A stretch of DNA of 64,000 nt from assembly GCA_008828725.1 (NCBI GenBank), contig MEHQ01000453.1, forward strand, positions 1-64,000, given 5' to 3'. Below the pieces are notes generated by a model. That model saw only the letters and a list, made by a program, of their open reading frames with translations, did not search any database and was not told the DNA's origin. This stretch comes from Saccharina japonica. Taxonomy: Eukaryota > Sar > Phaeophyceae > Laminariales > Laminariaceae. Shown here one piece after another: positions 10,930-22,747 of the stretch (its first letter is position 1; the number at the start of each line of letters is the position of its first letter). A program made the translations under genes and the position numbers.

Positions 10930-10981
10930 CTGGTAGCGTCTGGTAGCGTCTGGTAGCGTCTGGTAGCGTCTGGTAGCGTCT
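10930..10981 (+). repeat. 10-bp tandem repeat TGGTAGCGTC at a gap edge
   Basis: Five perfect decamers follow the gap before the sequence enters another R1 copy (10988-11350). The array probably extends into the gap. Confidence 0.9.
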
Positions 10982-11424
10982 GTTGAGTGTTTGACGCGTG
11001 CTACGATAAATGTAGCATTTTTCGGCTGAAACTCTTTGTTTTAAATGACGGGAGGCTCCTTACCCTAAAATCGTAGCAATATGCTATGTTATACTATGTT
11101 ATACTATGTTATACTATGTTACGCTAATTCGTGCGTGTTGTAACATGTTTGTTTGCATATATACTGAGGCCACGCCATGCGATGCCATGCCTTGTTCATC
11201 GGGTAGGTAGCGCTTTCTGTGTCATGTCATCTATTAATAGCGCAAATCAGTTCCTGGGTGGGGTATAGAGATCCTATACTACAATCAAGATAATCAAGTG
11301 ACCACTCTCAGAAGGGAATAGCATGGTGCACCTGCATGCAGGCTACCGTAGCAGTTGGGGCGGGTGGTAAACGTGTACAGAGTGTATGCGTGTCTGATGG
11401 GCGGGGGGGGGGTACTTCATTTAC

Positions 11425-11540
11425 ATGCATGGCCGTAGTCGTATGACCATAGACCCTCGCATCTCCCTACAATGCCGGGACGGAGCATGTCGGGTTTTCA
11501 CCGACCAGGCAGACATTGCTGGCACCAAGCGAGAAGCGCC
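11425..11540 (+). repeat. Dispersed repeat, inverted copy at 39215-39345
   Basis: 'catgcatggccgtagtcgta', 'agaccctcgcatc' and 'gccgggacggagcatgtcgg' reappear, reverse-complemented and diverged, at 39215-39345. It borders the T6 MITE copy at 11621. Nothing coding is recognised. Confidence 0.5.
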
Positions 11541-11620
11541 GTGAGGTGTTCGGCGAGTCGCGTGAAGGGTGAGCTCGGCCGGGCAGGACGCCCTCAGGCA
11601 CCAGGCACCACCATTAAACA

Positions 11621-11964
11621 TTTCACACCTCAGACAGATGATATGATGGATTGGATTGATGCCCTTGTACACACTTCATGCTCTAGGCCTTTCAGGGCAG
11701 ATATATTCCTGTGATCTGTATGATCTGTATGATATTTATGATCTGAATTATTTGTATGATCTGTATGACCTATCTCACACGTTGCCGGGTGGGAGCCATA
11801 TAATATGTGTGATCTAGAATGTGCTTCCTGGGTTGGATCTGTTGTGCTGAACATATCATACCAGCAGGTTAGGATCTGCATGATCTATCTGTAGATGATA
11901 TATCTGATCTATATGTAGATGATATATCTGATCTATCTGTAGATTATGTGTCCGAGTTGCGAAA
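11621..11964 (+). mobile_element. T6 MITE, copy 1
   Basis: This 344-bp element starts TTTCACACCTCAGACAGAT and ends in an imperfect reverse complement (GTGTCCGAGTTGCGAAA). The interior is rich in GATCTGTATGATCT and ATCTGTAGATGATAT words and has a conserved core around 'ctgggttggatctgt'. Other copies lie at 17204-17642, 37014-37318, 40327-40672, about 59240-59400, and as halves at 34955-35033 and 61500-61570. There is no coding capacity. Confidence 0.75.
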
Positions 11965-12056
11965 GCTTTCCAGTTATAAACGTTAACGGTGATCGAAGAA
12001 ATATGTCACTAACTTGCTGTTGAACATTGACACACAACACTTATAACACTTTTTTT

Positions 12057-12310
12057 TACAGGCACCTGTACCTTTTTCAGACACCTGTGCATTTTACAGA
12101 AACCTGTACCTTTTACAGATTTCTGTATATCTTTAGAGACACCTGCACCTTTTTCAGATACATGTACCTTTTACAGACACCTGTACCTTCTACGGAAGCA
12201 TGTAGCTTTTACAGACACCCGCATCCCTTTGACAGACACCTGTCGTACCCTTTTGCAGACCCCTGCACCTTTTATAGACACCCGTATACCTTTTAGAGAC
12301 ACCTGTACCT
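12057..12310 (+). repeat. Minisatellite, about 22-bp units
   Basis: About eleven units of 'acctgtaccttttacagaca' with substitutions and small indels. It lies downstream of the minus-strand gene that ends at 12700. Confidence 0.8.
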
Positions 12311-12699
12311 GGTACCGGCACACCGTCAACGCGTTCCGTCCCAGCAGCAAACTTGGCAATCTGCCAACTCTCACCAAAACAGAAGAAAAAAAAAAACGGC
12401 CCCTGATCTATGCGCTTATTTTTGTCACGAACTAACGCGGGTATACTATTAATACGTAGAACTGCATTTACGTCGAAGCGACGGCTAGACCCCACCAATC
12501 CGCTCCTCGAGATCACGGAAGAGCTACAAAATAAAAATAATAAAAACTAACACGAGCAACAATAGTCAGTACTCGTAGCAACACTCAACAGCACACCAGC
12601 AATAACTCATTCCGTCCACGAAAGGCGGACGCAATACGTTCCCCACACCATACACAAAAATAAACACCACAGTCTTCGCCCAAAACAGCGCTAGCTTGG

Positions 12700-15471
12700 C
12701 TAACTTAGAGACCCGCCGCCGAGGCTGGGAGGGTCGTCGACAGCGCTGGCTTTGCGGGAGGAGAGGGCGGCGTCGCTCTCGCCGAGGGTAAGGCTTGCGT
12801 CCCCCAGTTCGATTGCCCCAGTGTCCTGCGCGGCGTCTCGACCTCCTGCTTCTTGGGCAGCCTTGTTTTTTGCTGCTTCTGCTTGAAGCGCCATCTGTAC
12901 AAAAAGTTACGGAAATGGGTGAGGGTTAGGGTTAGGGTCGCACATTATTAACACTAAGAGGAGAAACTCGATAGCACTCTTAGAGTAGTGCCGGTAGCCG
13001 CAATAGTGCCGCTATGCCCCAGCCAATAACCGGCACTACTCCGCATGCTGTCACACTGGTTATGGTTAATCCCATGTGTGCCAAGCTATTTCACAGGCAC
13101 TGCATTACTGTATTATACCATACAGGCTGGGGTATACTACAACCAAGTAAAACAAAATCGAAAAAAAAAACGATATTCGTATATACGTAGACTCGGGTAG
13201 AAATCCCATCTGCTCAACAAGTTACGGACATGGGTTATAGGTGGGTTAGAGTCCCACGTTATAAACACTGAGGGGAGAAACTCGATAGCACTATTACCTT
13301 TTACAGTAATGCCGGTATGCGGCAGCCAATAACACCGACGACACTATAGCGGCAACCGGCACTAATCCGCACGCTGCCACACTGGTTATGATTGGGAGTA
13401 TAAGCCCCGTTTGGACTCTGATATGAGTAGCAATTAGTATTACTATTAATAGTAAGTGATAAGCATTAATAGTAAGTGAATCACTATCACTACCAATAAT
13501 TAGGTAATTATTATCAGCAATAGCAATAGCAACAGTAACAGCAACAGTAACAGTAACAGCAAAGGAGGCACCAAGTCCTATGCTTATTAGCAATAGCAAT
13601 AGCAATAGTAACAGCAAAGAAGGCGCCAAGTCCTATACCAGATACTTATTAATGTTATACCTGGCGCATATCTTCGGCGTCCCGTTCCTCCCTTTCGCGA
13701 CGCAATTCTTCCATCTCAAGTGCATCGATAACGTATTGGAATTCCGAGTCATTGAGTCCCAGCGTGTTGGCCACCACCTGTACGGCGGGTACCATACAGC
13801 AGAGGGCAGATACCAGGCAGAACACAGAAGACAGCAGGCAGCAGCATAGGCGACATCCGCGTGGGTTTAGCGAGATGCAACAGCCCTCAGGTGTATCCTA
13901 GAGGCTTGAATCATACAAACCTTTCGCATCAGCTTAACACTCCGAACATACATCAGGTGCTTGGGTGACACAAGTATTAATATGTACCAAAACGCAACTG
14001 CGTTACTGCTGGTGTGGCAGCACGGGGCTGAGATGTCCAAGCAGTGTTGGAGTTCTGCGGTACATGGGTTGATGTCATACTGAAGGACTCCCAAGTTCCG
14101 TGCCATCTTGAGAAGACAGCAGCGACGCTGGTGCTGCCGGTTGGCTCGTTGGAGTTAGCTAGGTTTTGATTGGAGGAAACGTCAACTTCCGCGAAGGCCC
14201 GAGTGGTAATTTACGTGGATTGCAGATGGGTACAAAACACAATGACATGTTCTTCTCACATATGCTGCTGCGACTTGCCGCGCCGATCCTGGCAAGCGTG
14301 AAAAGACCCGACCCGTGAGACTTCAGAACTTCCTGACCCAACTCGGGAGATTTCCAACACCTCCTCACCCGAGCCGTACACCCCCCGACCCGATCCGACC
14401 CGTGGGTTGAGTCGCGACCCGTGAAAACTATTACTACGGTAGTGGTACAAAACAGGCGCTTTTAGGCGTAATATTAATAGTACGATAATACATGGGCAAA
14501 TCGGTTGCTTCCTTACCTCGCCTACGGACTCTGCCCCGGCAATCGCTTTGACCCCTCCGAAGTGAAGGTTGTGCCTGATCTTACCCCACCAATCCAAATT
14601 CGCGTCGCCTCCCTCCTCCCAGTAGTACGGATCCGTCTGCTCAGCAACAGTAAATAGTTAATAGTGATAGAAATAGTGTGTTGCATTTAGAATAGATGGG
14701 GGAAAAAAAAACGACACAATGAGCCGGTCGCCCCGGTGGTCTAACTGGTAGCCACGAAGCCTGTAGGGCCGGATGTCGAGGGTTCGATTCTCCCCATCGA
14801 GGTTTTTATTCTCAAATGACACCGACTGTCGAGAGCGCACATTATAGCGTGGGTAAGCAAAATCGACGAAAGTTGACGAGGGAAGAAAGTGCTGAAATCT
14901 TCTCGCGATAAAAACCAAGGCAAGAACCGTAGTGGGGGGGGAGGGAGAGGAGCCTACTTTGTGACCCCGGATCTTAGTTACGACTAGGGAGGAAGAAAGA
15001 CGGAAGTGCGAAGATAATGAATGGGAGGGAAAAAAAAAAAAAAAATGTTGAGCAAAATATGATGAACGTCAAGGCCCGTACACAATGGTGGCGTTGTTAA
15101 GCAAATATGCCACCTACGAGCATGTATGGGGATATGATTGCTAACAGTATGTACTTGGTGTATCTGGTGTATCTAATGTATGTGGTGTGTCTGGTGTATT
15201 TGATGTATCTGATGTATCTGATTTATCTGATCTATCTGATCTATATCCGATGCGTGCAAGACTTAGCATGTAAGCACTATAATCTATAATCAACCTCTCA
15301 CCGGTTCCGCTTCCTCCCCCACCACGCCCGGATTCCCAGCTTGCACCGGTGGCGCCTGGGATATGGCCGCCCCCGACGACACCCCAAAGGCCGATTCATC
15401 CGCTACGGACATGCCAGGCAGCACTTCTAGCGCCTCTAGCACCCCTAGCACCTCTAGCACCTCCCCAACTC
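12700..15471 (-). CDS. Unrecognised spliced gene, 3' part (at least 4 exons)
   Basis: Four minus-strand exons join in phase. They are about 15471-15302 (upper edge uncertain; it reads ...GMSVADESAFGVSSGAA...GEEAEP, donor GTGAGA), 14636-14517 (TDPYYWEEGGDANLDWWGK then IRHNLHFGG, donor GTAAGG), 13777-13661 (VVANTLGLNDSEFQY then an acidic/basic helix ELRREREERDAED, donor GTATAA) and 12894-12700 (MALQAEAAKNKAAQ to a Ser/Gly-rich tail ending GGGSLS and TAG). All three inner junctions are phase 0, with AG acceptors. I do not recognise the protein. The WWGKIRHNLH stretch weakly recalls the WWDK/GFWDK motif of bridge-like lipid-transfer proteins, but that is a guess. The Glu/Arg- and Ala-rich end suggests a coiled coil. 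The 5' end was not found, and an extra exon between 14516 and 13778 is possible. Confidence 0.55.
13490..13620 (+). repeat. Trinucleotide-type repeat (AGCAAT/AACAGT)
   Basis: A run of 'agcaatagcaatagcaacagtaac'-like words, repeated with an 'aaggaggcaccaagtcctat' interruption that also recurs at 13615-13636. It lies between two exons of the minus-strand gene. Confidence 0.7.
14730..14800 (+). repeat. tRNA-like sequence, probable SINE head
   Basis: TGGTCTAACTGG (14737-14748) fits a Pol III A box, and GGTTCGATTC (14781-14790) fits a B box at tRNA-like spacing. The 7-base stretch before the A box (GCCCCGG) does not pair with the bases after the T-arm, so this is not a functional tRNA. It lies in an intron of the minus-strand gene, in the opposite orientation. 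I found no second copy in the window. Confidence 0.5.
15150..15245 (+). repeat. Tandem repeat of TGATGTATC-like words
   Basis: Nine- to ten-base units (tggtgtatc, tgatgtatc, tgatctatc) repeat about ten times, upstream of the 15302-15471 exon on the opposite strand. Confidence 0.7.
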
Positions 15472-17203
15472 CTCACAGACAAGGTGGTTGGTAGTCGTCA
15501 GTTGGTATGCTAGCGCTCTGATTCCTCGTCCTGCTCGCCAACCGAGATTTTGAACACATGGACAGATGAACAGGCAGGGCGGTACTTGTTAGTTGGTAGT
15601 TGGTGTGATATATATAGCGCTACAGTATGTAGCGGCGGCGGTGTAGAGTCATCAGTTGGCATGATAGATATCGCTATGAATAGGTAGCGGCGGTCGCGGT
15701 AGTGGTCAGTTGGCATGACAGGGTGATAGTTCTAACTTGACATGACAGGCGGTGGTTCTAGTAAGTTGACATGATATCGTGGTGATAGTGATCAGTTGGT
15801 ATGGTATGATAGCGTTGTATAGCCTAGGCGGCAATGGTCTTATTGTTGGTACGATATACCAGGTATAGCTCTAAACAACCGCGGCAGTACTCGTATTCAT
15901 AGTGGTTACTTACTATGATACTCGTAGGGATATCGTTATAACCGTGGCGGTACGAGTAGGGATATGGTATTGAGCCCAGATTGAGATGGGAAATGAAGCG
16001 AAAACGAGTGTTTTTTTTAGCCTCCGGCGGCGGCGCGTCCCGCAGAGCTCCCCTCACGAGCAGGGGTTGTGGCAGGGGTTGTGCCGCCTCGCTTCGCTCC
16101 ACCAGTACGAGCATATACCGATGCAACCCAGTGCACGGATGAGATACAGCATACAGATGCAACTCAAGTGTACTACGTAATGCAATCCAGTAGAATGATG
16201 CACCCCAGCATACTGATGCAATCCGGTATATTGATTGCTGACGATAGTCGGTACTACAGTAGAATCGACGCGTGCACTTTTTTTCTGATGATTTTTTTGT
16301 TCTGATGACATGACATGATCGCGGCGCGCCTTAACCCAAACTCGTCGGTATTTCCGTTTTTTTTTTTTGCCATTATTTTTCATTTTCTGTTTAGGCGATG
16401 GGATTGATACAATGCTTGTGCGTCGGGTAGCACTTCCATTTTCCTCCAAAATCATTTTTTAGGTGACTTGCAAAAAACAGATTTTTTTTTCTGATGACAT
16501 GATCGCGGCGCGCCTTATAACCCAAGCTCGTCGGTATTTCCGTCTTTTTTGCCATTATTTTTCATAGGGTTAGGCTTAGGCCATGGGGTTGATACAATGG
16601 GTGTCCATCAGGTAGCACTTCCACTTTCCTCCAAAATCGTTTTTTAGGTGAATTGCAAAAAGCAACATGGTGCATCTCTACCGTAGCATGCGTCAGTCCA
16701 ATCGAGGCTGCCAGTGCCCGACCCTGATTTGTGTTTTCGCCCCATTTGCATGGTCGCTTCCACTGGCCGCAGGCAGGGCCTTTCTCGCGCTTCCGGCTGC
16801 CGAGCAAGCAGGAGCCCCGCCCGTACCGTACACCACGGCGCCCCTTTCGGCCCCGGCCGAGCTCCGTGGCCCGTGCTCTGGACATTCAAAGTCGCGCGAG
16901 CCGGCTCATTTTCACGGTATTGCGTTCTGCTTCGTCGAGCCACGCAGGACCATGGAAACCCACAATTTCACAAGTTCAGCTTTTAGCGCCGCTGCCATGT
17001 GATGAATGTTGTGTCTGTATCGCACTGCCCTTCAAGTTATCGGTGGTGTGGCACCCACGGTACAACAGCAGCCACTGGTTTTGGTACAGTCACGGAGGGA
17101 GTTTCGACTGCGTGTGCGTGTGTGCCATGTTTCACGTCATCCTGAGAATCAGAAACGAGTACCACAATCTCAAGAGCGTGCGATATGTTTCGCTTCGGGG
17201 ACA
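15472..17203. other. Repeat-rich stretch, no supported gene
   Basis: The stretch at 15560-15830 is a degenerate 'agttggcatgatagatatcg' repeat. R1 copies occupy about 16269-16695, each starting near the words 'tgatgacatgatcgcggcgc'. The GC-rich part at 16700-17000 is open on both strands (178 codons on +, about 100 on -), but I find no splice-bounded exon or family motif. The missing 5' exons of the minus-strand gene could lie here. Confidence 0.4.
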
Positions 17204-17642
17204 CATCACACCTAGGACAGATAATCGATTCCCGCTTAATCATCTAGATTTTTCAGGGCAGGGATAGATTCCTAATATATACCGGTATGATCTACGTACG
17301 TAGCCCGGGTGGGAACCGTATAGCCCGCACGCTCTACGGCATGTTTTCTGGATTGGATCTATCCTATACAGATCCTGCACAACATATCATAACGGCAGCT
17401 TCGAATCTAGATGATCTATCTGTAGATGGTATATATTTAGATAATCCATCTGTAGATCATCTATCTGTACATCATCTATCTGTAGATCATTTAACAGTAG
17501 ATTATCTATCTGTAGATGATCTATCTGTAGATCATCTATATGTACATCATCTATCTGTGCATCATCTATCTGTAAATCATCTATCTGTACATCATCTATC
17601 TGTACATCATCTATCTGTACATCATCTGTCCGAGGTGTGAAA
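17204..17642 (+). mobile_element. T6 MITE, copy 2, with internal expansion
   Basis: The right end (ATCTGTCCGAGGTGTGAAA) is the exact reverse complement of the left terminus of copy 4 at 40327. The left end is worn (ATCACACCTAGGACAGAT). An internal 'ctatctgtacatcat' unit is expanded at about 17430-17630, making this copy some 90 bp longer than copies 1 and 4. Confidence 0.75.
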
Positions 17643-19818
17643 CAGCTAATAGATGATGATATCGTGGATGACGCACAACCATATAAACCACATACCCATC
17701 CCCGCGTTGTACCACACTTCCTCTCTGGAAATCAAAACCGGCCGCGTAGCCACGGTACACACGCCAGTACACCAGCAGCGGCACGACAGCAGCCGCGCTT
17801 CAAGCGCTCGCCTTTTGTGACAGCAGTAAAACAGTATGACAGCCACCGTGCTGCTGTCTGTGCGTGTGTGCGCAGCTCAGCAGGAGAGGTCCAGTCGTGA
17901 CTGATGATCATGATCACATTTTCACGTCCAACGCAAAAACAAAGCACACCTCGTCGAACCTCATAACCTCATAACGTCATACCATACCAGTAGCATATAT
18001 ACCAGTAGGCCATGCCATATTCATAGGAACGCCCATGTTCCTGCGTTCCCCCTATCCAACTTGCGAAAACCCCGGGATTTCAAGTCAACCACATTCCGAA
18101 GGGGCATCTCGTACCAGGTATTATATATTTATTTTGTACTGGCTGCGCCAGCCAGTTCCCAGCCCTACGTACGTATAGTTTGGTTATTTGGTAATTTGAG
18201 GCATTTTGAGGATACGAAGAACGATACGAATAGTACCAGAGCTGGACGTAAAGTCCTGGACTATGATAGCGATTGTCTTGCGTTGCTGCCCAAACGCGCA
18301 AGAACGCACGCCATGGGCGCCATGGGCCGGACACCGCAGAGCGCGAGATTGAACAGTGACCTACGCTCGTATCAAATGCACGCACATAATTTCTGGCAAC
18401 AAAAAAGTGCACGGCAATGCTACTATTAATACTGTACTAGTACTGCCTTGCGCTGCTTGCATTGCTTACAGAGAAATCCAACGTGTCACATTTTACGCGA
18501 AAAAAATACCCCGGGCGCCCAGGGGGGATGACTATTTCGCGTTTTGCTTATTTATGACCCAGGGTGGTTTGGTGTGGTCGGGTTGTATCTAACGTACCCC
18601 GGTGATAATGGACATGGCTTATTCCTGGTTTATTCGAGGGTTGATTTTTACCACCGGGGGGTGGTTTGAGGACGAACGAAGAACAAAGCGATCGTGGCCC
18701 CGCTCGTGGCTATATTCCAAGGGGCTCTGGTCTACACATGTACACACCGTGTCCGTGTCGGGGCAGCAGGCTTCGCTGCCGTGTCCACAGAGAGACGCGT
18801 TCTGTCCACGGTGACGGGCCGCCCGAGGGGAAGGGTTCTTTTCTGCCCCTCGTCAAAGTAACTGCTGCTGCTGCTGCTGCTGTTCTCCATCATATATGTG
18901 AGGCGCCGAAAGCTACCGGCGCTTCGTATGCACTCTTTGTGTGCTCTTACAGTGGTAGTGTGGAGTGTGGACCCCGGGTGGTACATACAAGTTTTTGTAT
19001 TGTTTGGAAGGTGTATCGGTTGCGGGGGGTAGTACTAACCAGGGAGGCGGTACCAACCAGCCAGGGTTAGGGTTATAATAATAATAACTATCACGGGTGA
19101 CCATAGTAAATAGGACCTACGATAAACTCAAAAATCTATATATTTCCGCATTTTTACTAACAATATGTGGTCCTATTATATGATATTATATGATATTATA
19201 TGATACTATATTATATGATATTATATGAGATTTACTATGGCCCCCCGTAATAGGGGGGTGGCGTTGCGCTGGCGCATTTTCGTCAGAATTCCGCTTAGCG
19301 CACCATCCGCTGGAAGCTGTTAATAGAAGCATTGTGCATCTTGCCGCTTGCCGCTTGCCGCACTGCACTTGTATTTTTTGTGTTTTTGAGGGCCAAGTAA
19401 GTGCGCCCCACTTTTCGCCGTATACTCATACTTTCGTACTCGTATATATATGATACTAAAAACAAAATGGGATCTTTTTCGCCGCAGGACGAATTTCGTT
19501 TTTCGTCCGTTTCGCCGCAGGCATATTACCGCATTGCCGCTCTTGGGACTTCAGAGAGATTATAGCAATGGTTGGAATTGGCCACTGACTGCTATCTGAT
19601 TGGCTGATTGCTGATTGTGGGATGATATATATATGCAATGGTTGGTGTCCGAGATACGATGGTTGCAATGGTTGCAATGCAAGGCAATGGTGTCGGATTA
19701 CCGCATTACCTCCTTACGGCAAGGCTGATTAATAAGGATGGGCTGCCGTAATTACTGTAGCCCCCCTGCCCCCTATTTACAAAAGCCATACATTTCCATA
19801 GGAAACCCCTGCATTGTT
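17643..19818. other. No supported gene
   Basis: This holds a short (CTG)n run at 18865-18885, a TTAGGG-like tract at 19062, and an AT-rich stretch with 'tatgatattatatgatact' repeats at 19175-19230. No exon with plausible splice borders was found on either strand. Confidence 0.4.
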
Positions 19819-20109
19819 GACGCGTACTATGTGCAGGTTGCACCTGCAAAAGTTTTTGTGCAGGATGCTGGTTTTAATGTGTGAGGCTGGCCTTTTGGGC
19901 CGCATGTTTTGTTTTGGAAAAACGCCATCAAAACACGAGGTGGAGCCGCGTGGCTACCCCGTGCTCCCCAAGGGGTTGGGGTTAGGGTTAGGGTTAGGGT
20001 TAGGGGTGTGTCTGGGGTTGGTTTGGTCTGGGTCGACGGGCAAGGATGAAATTGGCCACACACAGACTGCACAAAAACTTTTGCAGGTGCAACCTGCACA
20101 TAACGCACG
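19819..20109. mobile_element. Mutator-like MITE carrying telomere-like repeats
   Basis: The arms 19828-19863 and 20067-20102 are perfect 36-bp inverted repeats containing GTGCAGGTTGCACCTGC. They are flanked by an 11-bp direct repeat CCTGCATTGTT at 19808-19818 and 20110-20120, a plausible target-site duplication (Mutator-like elements make 8-11 bp). The interior has four GGGTTA units (19978-20008). No protein is encoded. Perfect arms and a clean duplication suggest a recent insertion. Confidence 0.75.
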
Positions 20110-20275
20110 CCTGCATTGTTTGCTCCCTTGGGCAGCTCCTGCCTTCCATATTTTCATTTGTTTGATTGCGCTGTGCGCTGTGGCCCTGCGACCTGCTGCG
20201 ACCATAGCGATGGCATCGTGGATAGCGAAGAGGTCCAAGCACGCTGGTCTGCGTGCGAAGTTCGATCGGTTTATC

Positions 20276-20737
20276 AGGCGGACTACCATGGGATCGGAAT
20301 CCAGAACAGGATTTTTCAACAATTTCGCAGGCCTTTTCTCCCGGCGACGCTAAACAATATCCCCTACTATCTCAACGAGCCAGTGGTCAATTTTCGAGAG
20401 AAATCTAGTGGTATTGGCCGATTTTGCAGGCTCGATTTTTTAACGAATGACCTACCCAAGCCAACTGGCCCTGTTTCTATTTTTTTCTATCAAAGAAACA
20501 GGCGGCCTGGTTCGATTTATTTTATCGAAATCGGGTGAAAACACGAAGTAGAGCCAGTTGGCCATCCGTTGAAATTTCGAGCCTGCAATATCGGCCAATA
20601 CCACTAGATTCCTCTCCAAAATTGACCAATGGCTCGTTAAGGTAGTAGGGGACATTTTTTAGCGTCCCCTAAAGAAAAAAACCTGCGAAGGTATTGAAAA
20701 ATCCTGTTCTAGATTCCGATTCCATAATAGTCGACCT
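20276..20737. mobile_element. Foldback element (family T4), copy 1
   Basis: The two halves pair over most of the 462 bp: AGGCGGACTACCATGGGATC on the left against the worn reverse complement ending GACCT on the right, then 'ggaatccagaacaggatttt' against its complement, and 'ttggccgattttgcaggctc' against 'gagcctgcaatatcggccaa'. The copy at 26311-26734 is in RBM22 intron 1. No coding capacity is seen. Confidence 0.75.
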
Positions 20738-22039
20738 CAACATCCCCGCTGGCCAAGTATGTATTCATAGTACACATGTTGGGCAAATCACATCAAAACG
20801 AATGGAACAAAAAAAACTAAGAGAAAAAAAAGCGTTGTCCACATTCATGTATGTGCCTGTTTTTCCTAGCGGGGATGTGTCTTAAACGTCCCCTGTTTTT
20901 GCCGCAATTACCCGTAAGAATGTCTTATGTCCGAAAATGGCGCAATTACTTTTAAGCACGAGAATTTTCAGCCGTAATCCGACATCACTGATGCAAGGAG
21001 GCGTAAGGCACGGGTGCAAAATCATCCTACCTGTACCGCTAGGCGCTCACGCTCGTCACTGTCTGTTCACTGTCTGGTCATAGACGGCTGACAATACCAA
21101 AGTTATAATTATGTTCGCGACTATCTCGGGGTCCCAAAGGGGTTAAGAGCATATTTACGCACATACTTATGTAGTACCTGGTAGCTCGTAGCTCGTACCT
21201 GGTACCTCGTATAATACGTAGGTCTCCATTGTTTTGCCCCTTGGCGGGGGGCCGTGCTGGCGGCGTAATCATACAAGTATCTCTGGTGAATACTGTACCT
21301 ATAACGTACCCTGGTGATTAACCTGTGCTGTTCTTTTAGTTTCGTTTTTTGTGTCACCGGGACAGATTTCCTGTCTGCGCTCCGTATCTAAGCGAAGGTC
21401 GTATCTCACCTTACCTCAAATGCCAAACACGGCGGTATAACGTGTACTGCATTGCTGTTATGTACCCTGACAAAACGTTCAAGTTACAAAAAAATATAAA
21501 AATGACCAAAACACCAAAAGACGACACGGATGGACGTGTTCTGTAACGTTTATTACTTGATTAATTGCAGGCAGCACGTCATGATGCCATGATGCCATGT
21601 GCTCGTTCGGTAGAGCCTACGTACTCTGCCTCTGAGGCCGTGTTTCAACTCCATTCGACAGCTTGGAATGGCTGGAACGGAACGAGATTACTCGCGTTCG
21701 TTCGTTCCATTCCATGCTGTTTTTGCGGTTTGTGTCCGATCGACTTTTTAGGCATCCAATCCTGGAGCAGGCCGCAACAAAAAGTAACCCATGAAATTTG
21801 CCTCGGGACTGTGCAACTGGACTCTAGGACAGGGGGACCGTCACGTAGGCAGCGAGTGCTCCTGGTACAGAGGATAGCTTCACACGCAAATAGAGCGCCT
21901 GGCATGCCTCAGACCAAGCAGTGCTAGCCGTCCAAGTGGCACCCTCGGGACAAATCTAGAAGTTATGATATCGCCGTCGCGGCTCGACGAGGTATCCTGG
22001 TGCATCTGTGAACATCGGTCCAGCGTTTTTGCTAGATAT
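20738..22039. other. No supported gene
   Basis: No exon or repeat family was recognised. Minus-strand frames at 21645-21905 and 21880-22101 lack recognisable motifs. Confidence 0.4.
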
Positions 22040-22217
22040 CTATCGCCACAGTCTCGTTCGCCACCCGAATTTTTCCCTCGTGAGCCTCCTGTACAGGCCA
22101 TGGCCGTATCGCGTGGCTCCTACCGCAGGCGAGACCTGTGGCGTCTGCACGTGCTCCATCGCGTGCTCCCATGTCATCTCACTGCCGTAAATCTCGTTCC
22201 AAGTGGGCCGTTCGGTC
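22040..22217 (-). CDS. Possible terminal exon, protein unrecognised
   Basis: After an acceptor-like TTCAGCAG the frame reads TERPTWNEIYGSEMTWEHAM, then EHVQTPQVSP, and stays open to a TAG (about 58 codons). A GTAGGA donor inside it (after VSPA) is an alternative end. The Trp/Glu/Met-rich start looks protein-like and the opposite frame does not. No matching exons were found nearby. It could be an exon of an unseen minus-strand gene or chance. Confidence 0.25.
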
Positions 22218-22658
22218 CTGCTGAACAAGGATTACTGTTTTGATAGATACGCTTCCACTTCACAAATTTACGGACGGGGTGGGAACGCTTGGAATCTGTT
22301 CGCATGGTTTTTTCTCAATATCCGATCAGCACCACTTTTTCCGGCAAATAATTTTACGTTCGTTCCGTTCCAACGCCCGCGAAGTGAAGTTAAGACACGC
22401 CCTGATGTCGGGCAAGCTTTCTATTAAGCAAAACGAGCAAACGTAGAGTACAGCTTAGACTATTAATATTAATAAAGCAGTACGAGTCGTACGAGTACCT
22501 GGTTGTACTGATGTTAAGAAAAATCTCTTATTTTTGCCAGACTGGAATTTTATTATGTGAGACTGCGTGTGTTCCACACTATTTTCAGTACAAATGAGGT
22601 CGTGTTCTTATTTTTTCCCAAGCAAAATCTCAGTCTCAAATTCTTAATTATCAGATTA

Positions 22659-22747
22659 TTAACCCCTTAAGAACTGGTCCCACGAATTTGGGGACAACAT
22701 ACTTGGAATTAGTGTGGGACATTTTTTTGCAGTTCTGAATGGGTTAA
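22659..22747 (+). mobile_element. TTAA-bounded short MITE (T2), copy 2
   Basis: It has the same TTAACCCCTTAAGAACTG start and GGGTTAA end as 9063-9152. Only a few bases differ over 89 bp, indicating recent activity or exchange. Confidence 0.8.

Noticed and set aside
9633-10956. Long + frames of 437 and 321 codons
   Set aside because: They run through 840 undetermined bases and a hexamer repeat; no protein signal outside the gap.
14730-14810. Functional tRNA gene
   Set aside because: The acceptor-stem halves do not pair, and the T stem has a mismatch.
16731-17267. 178-codon + frame
   Set aside because: GC-rich, open on both strands, runs into a T6 element; no motif or splice border.
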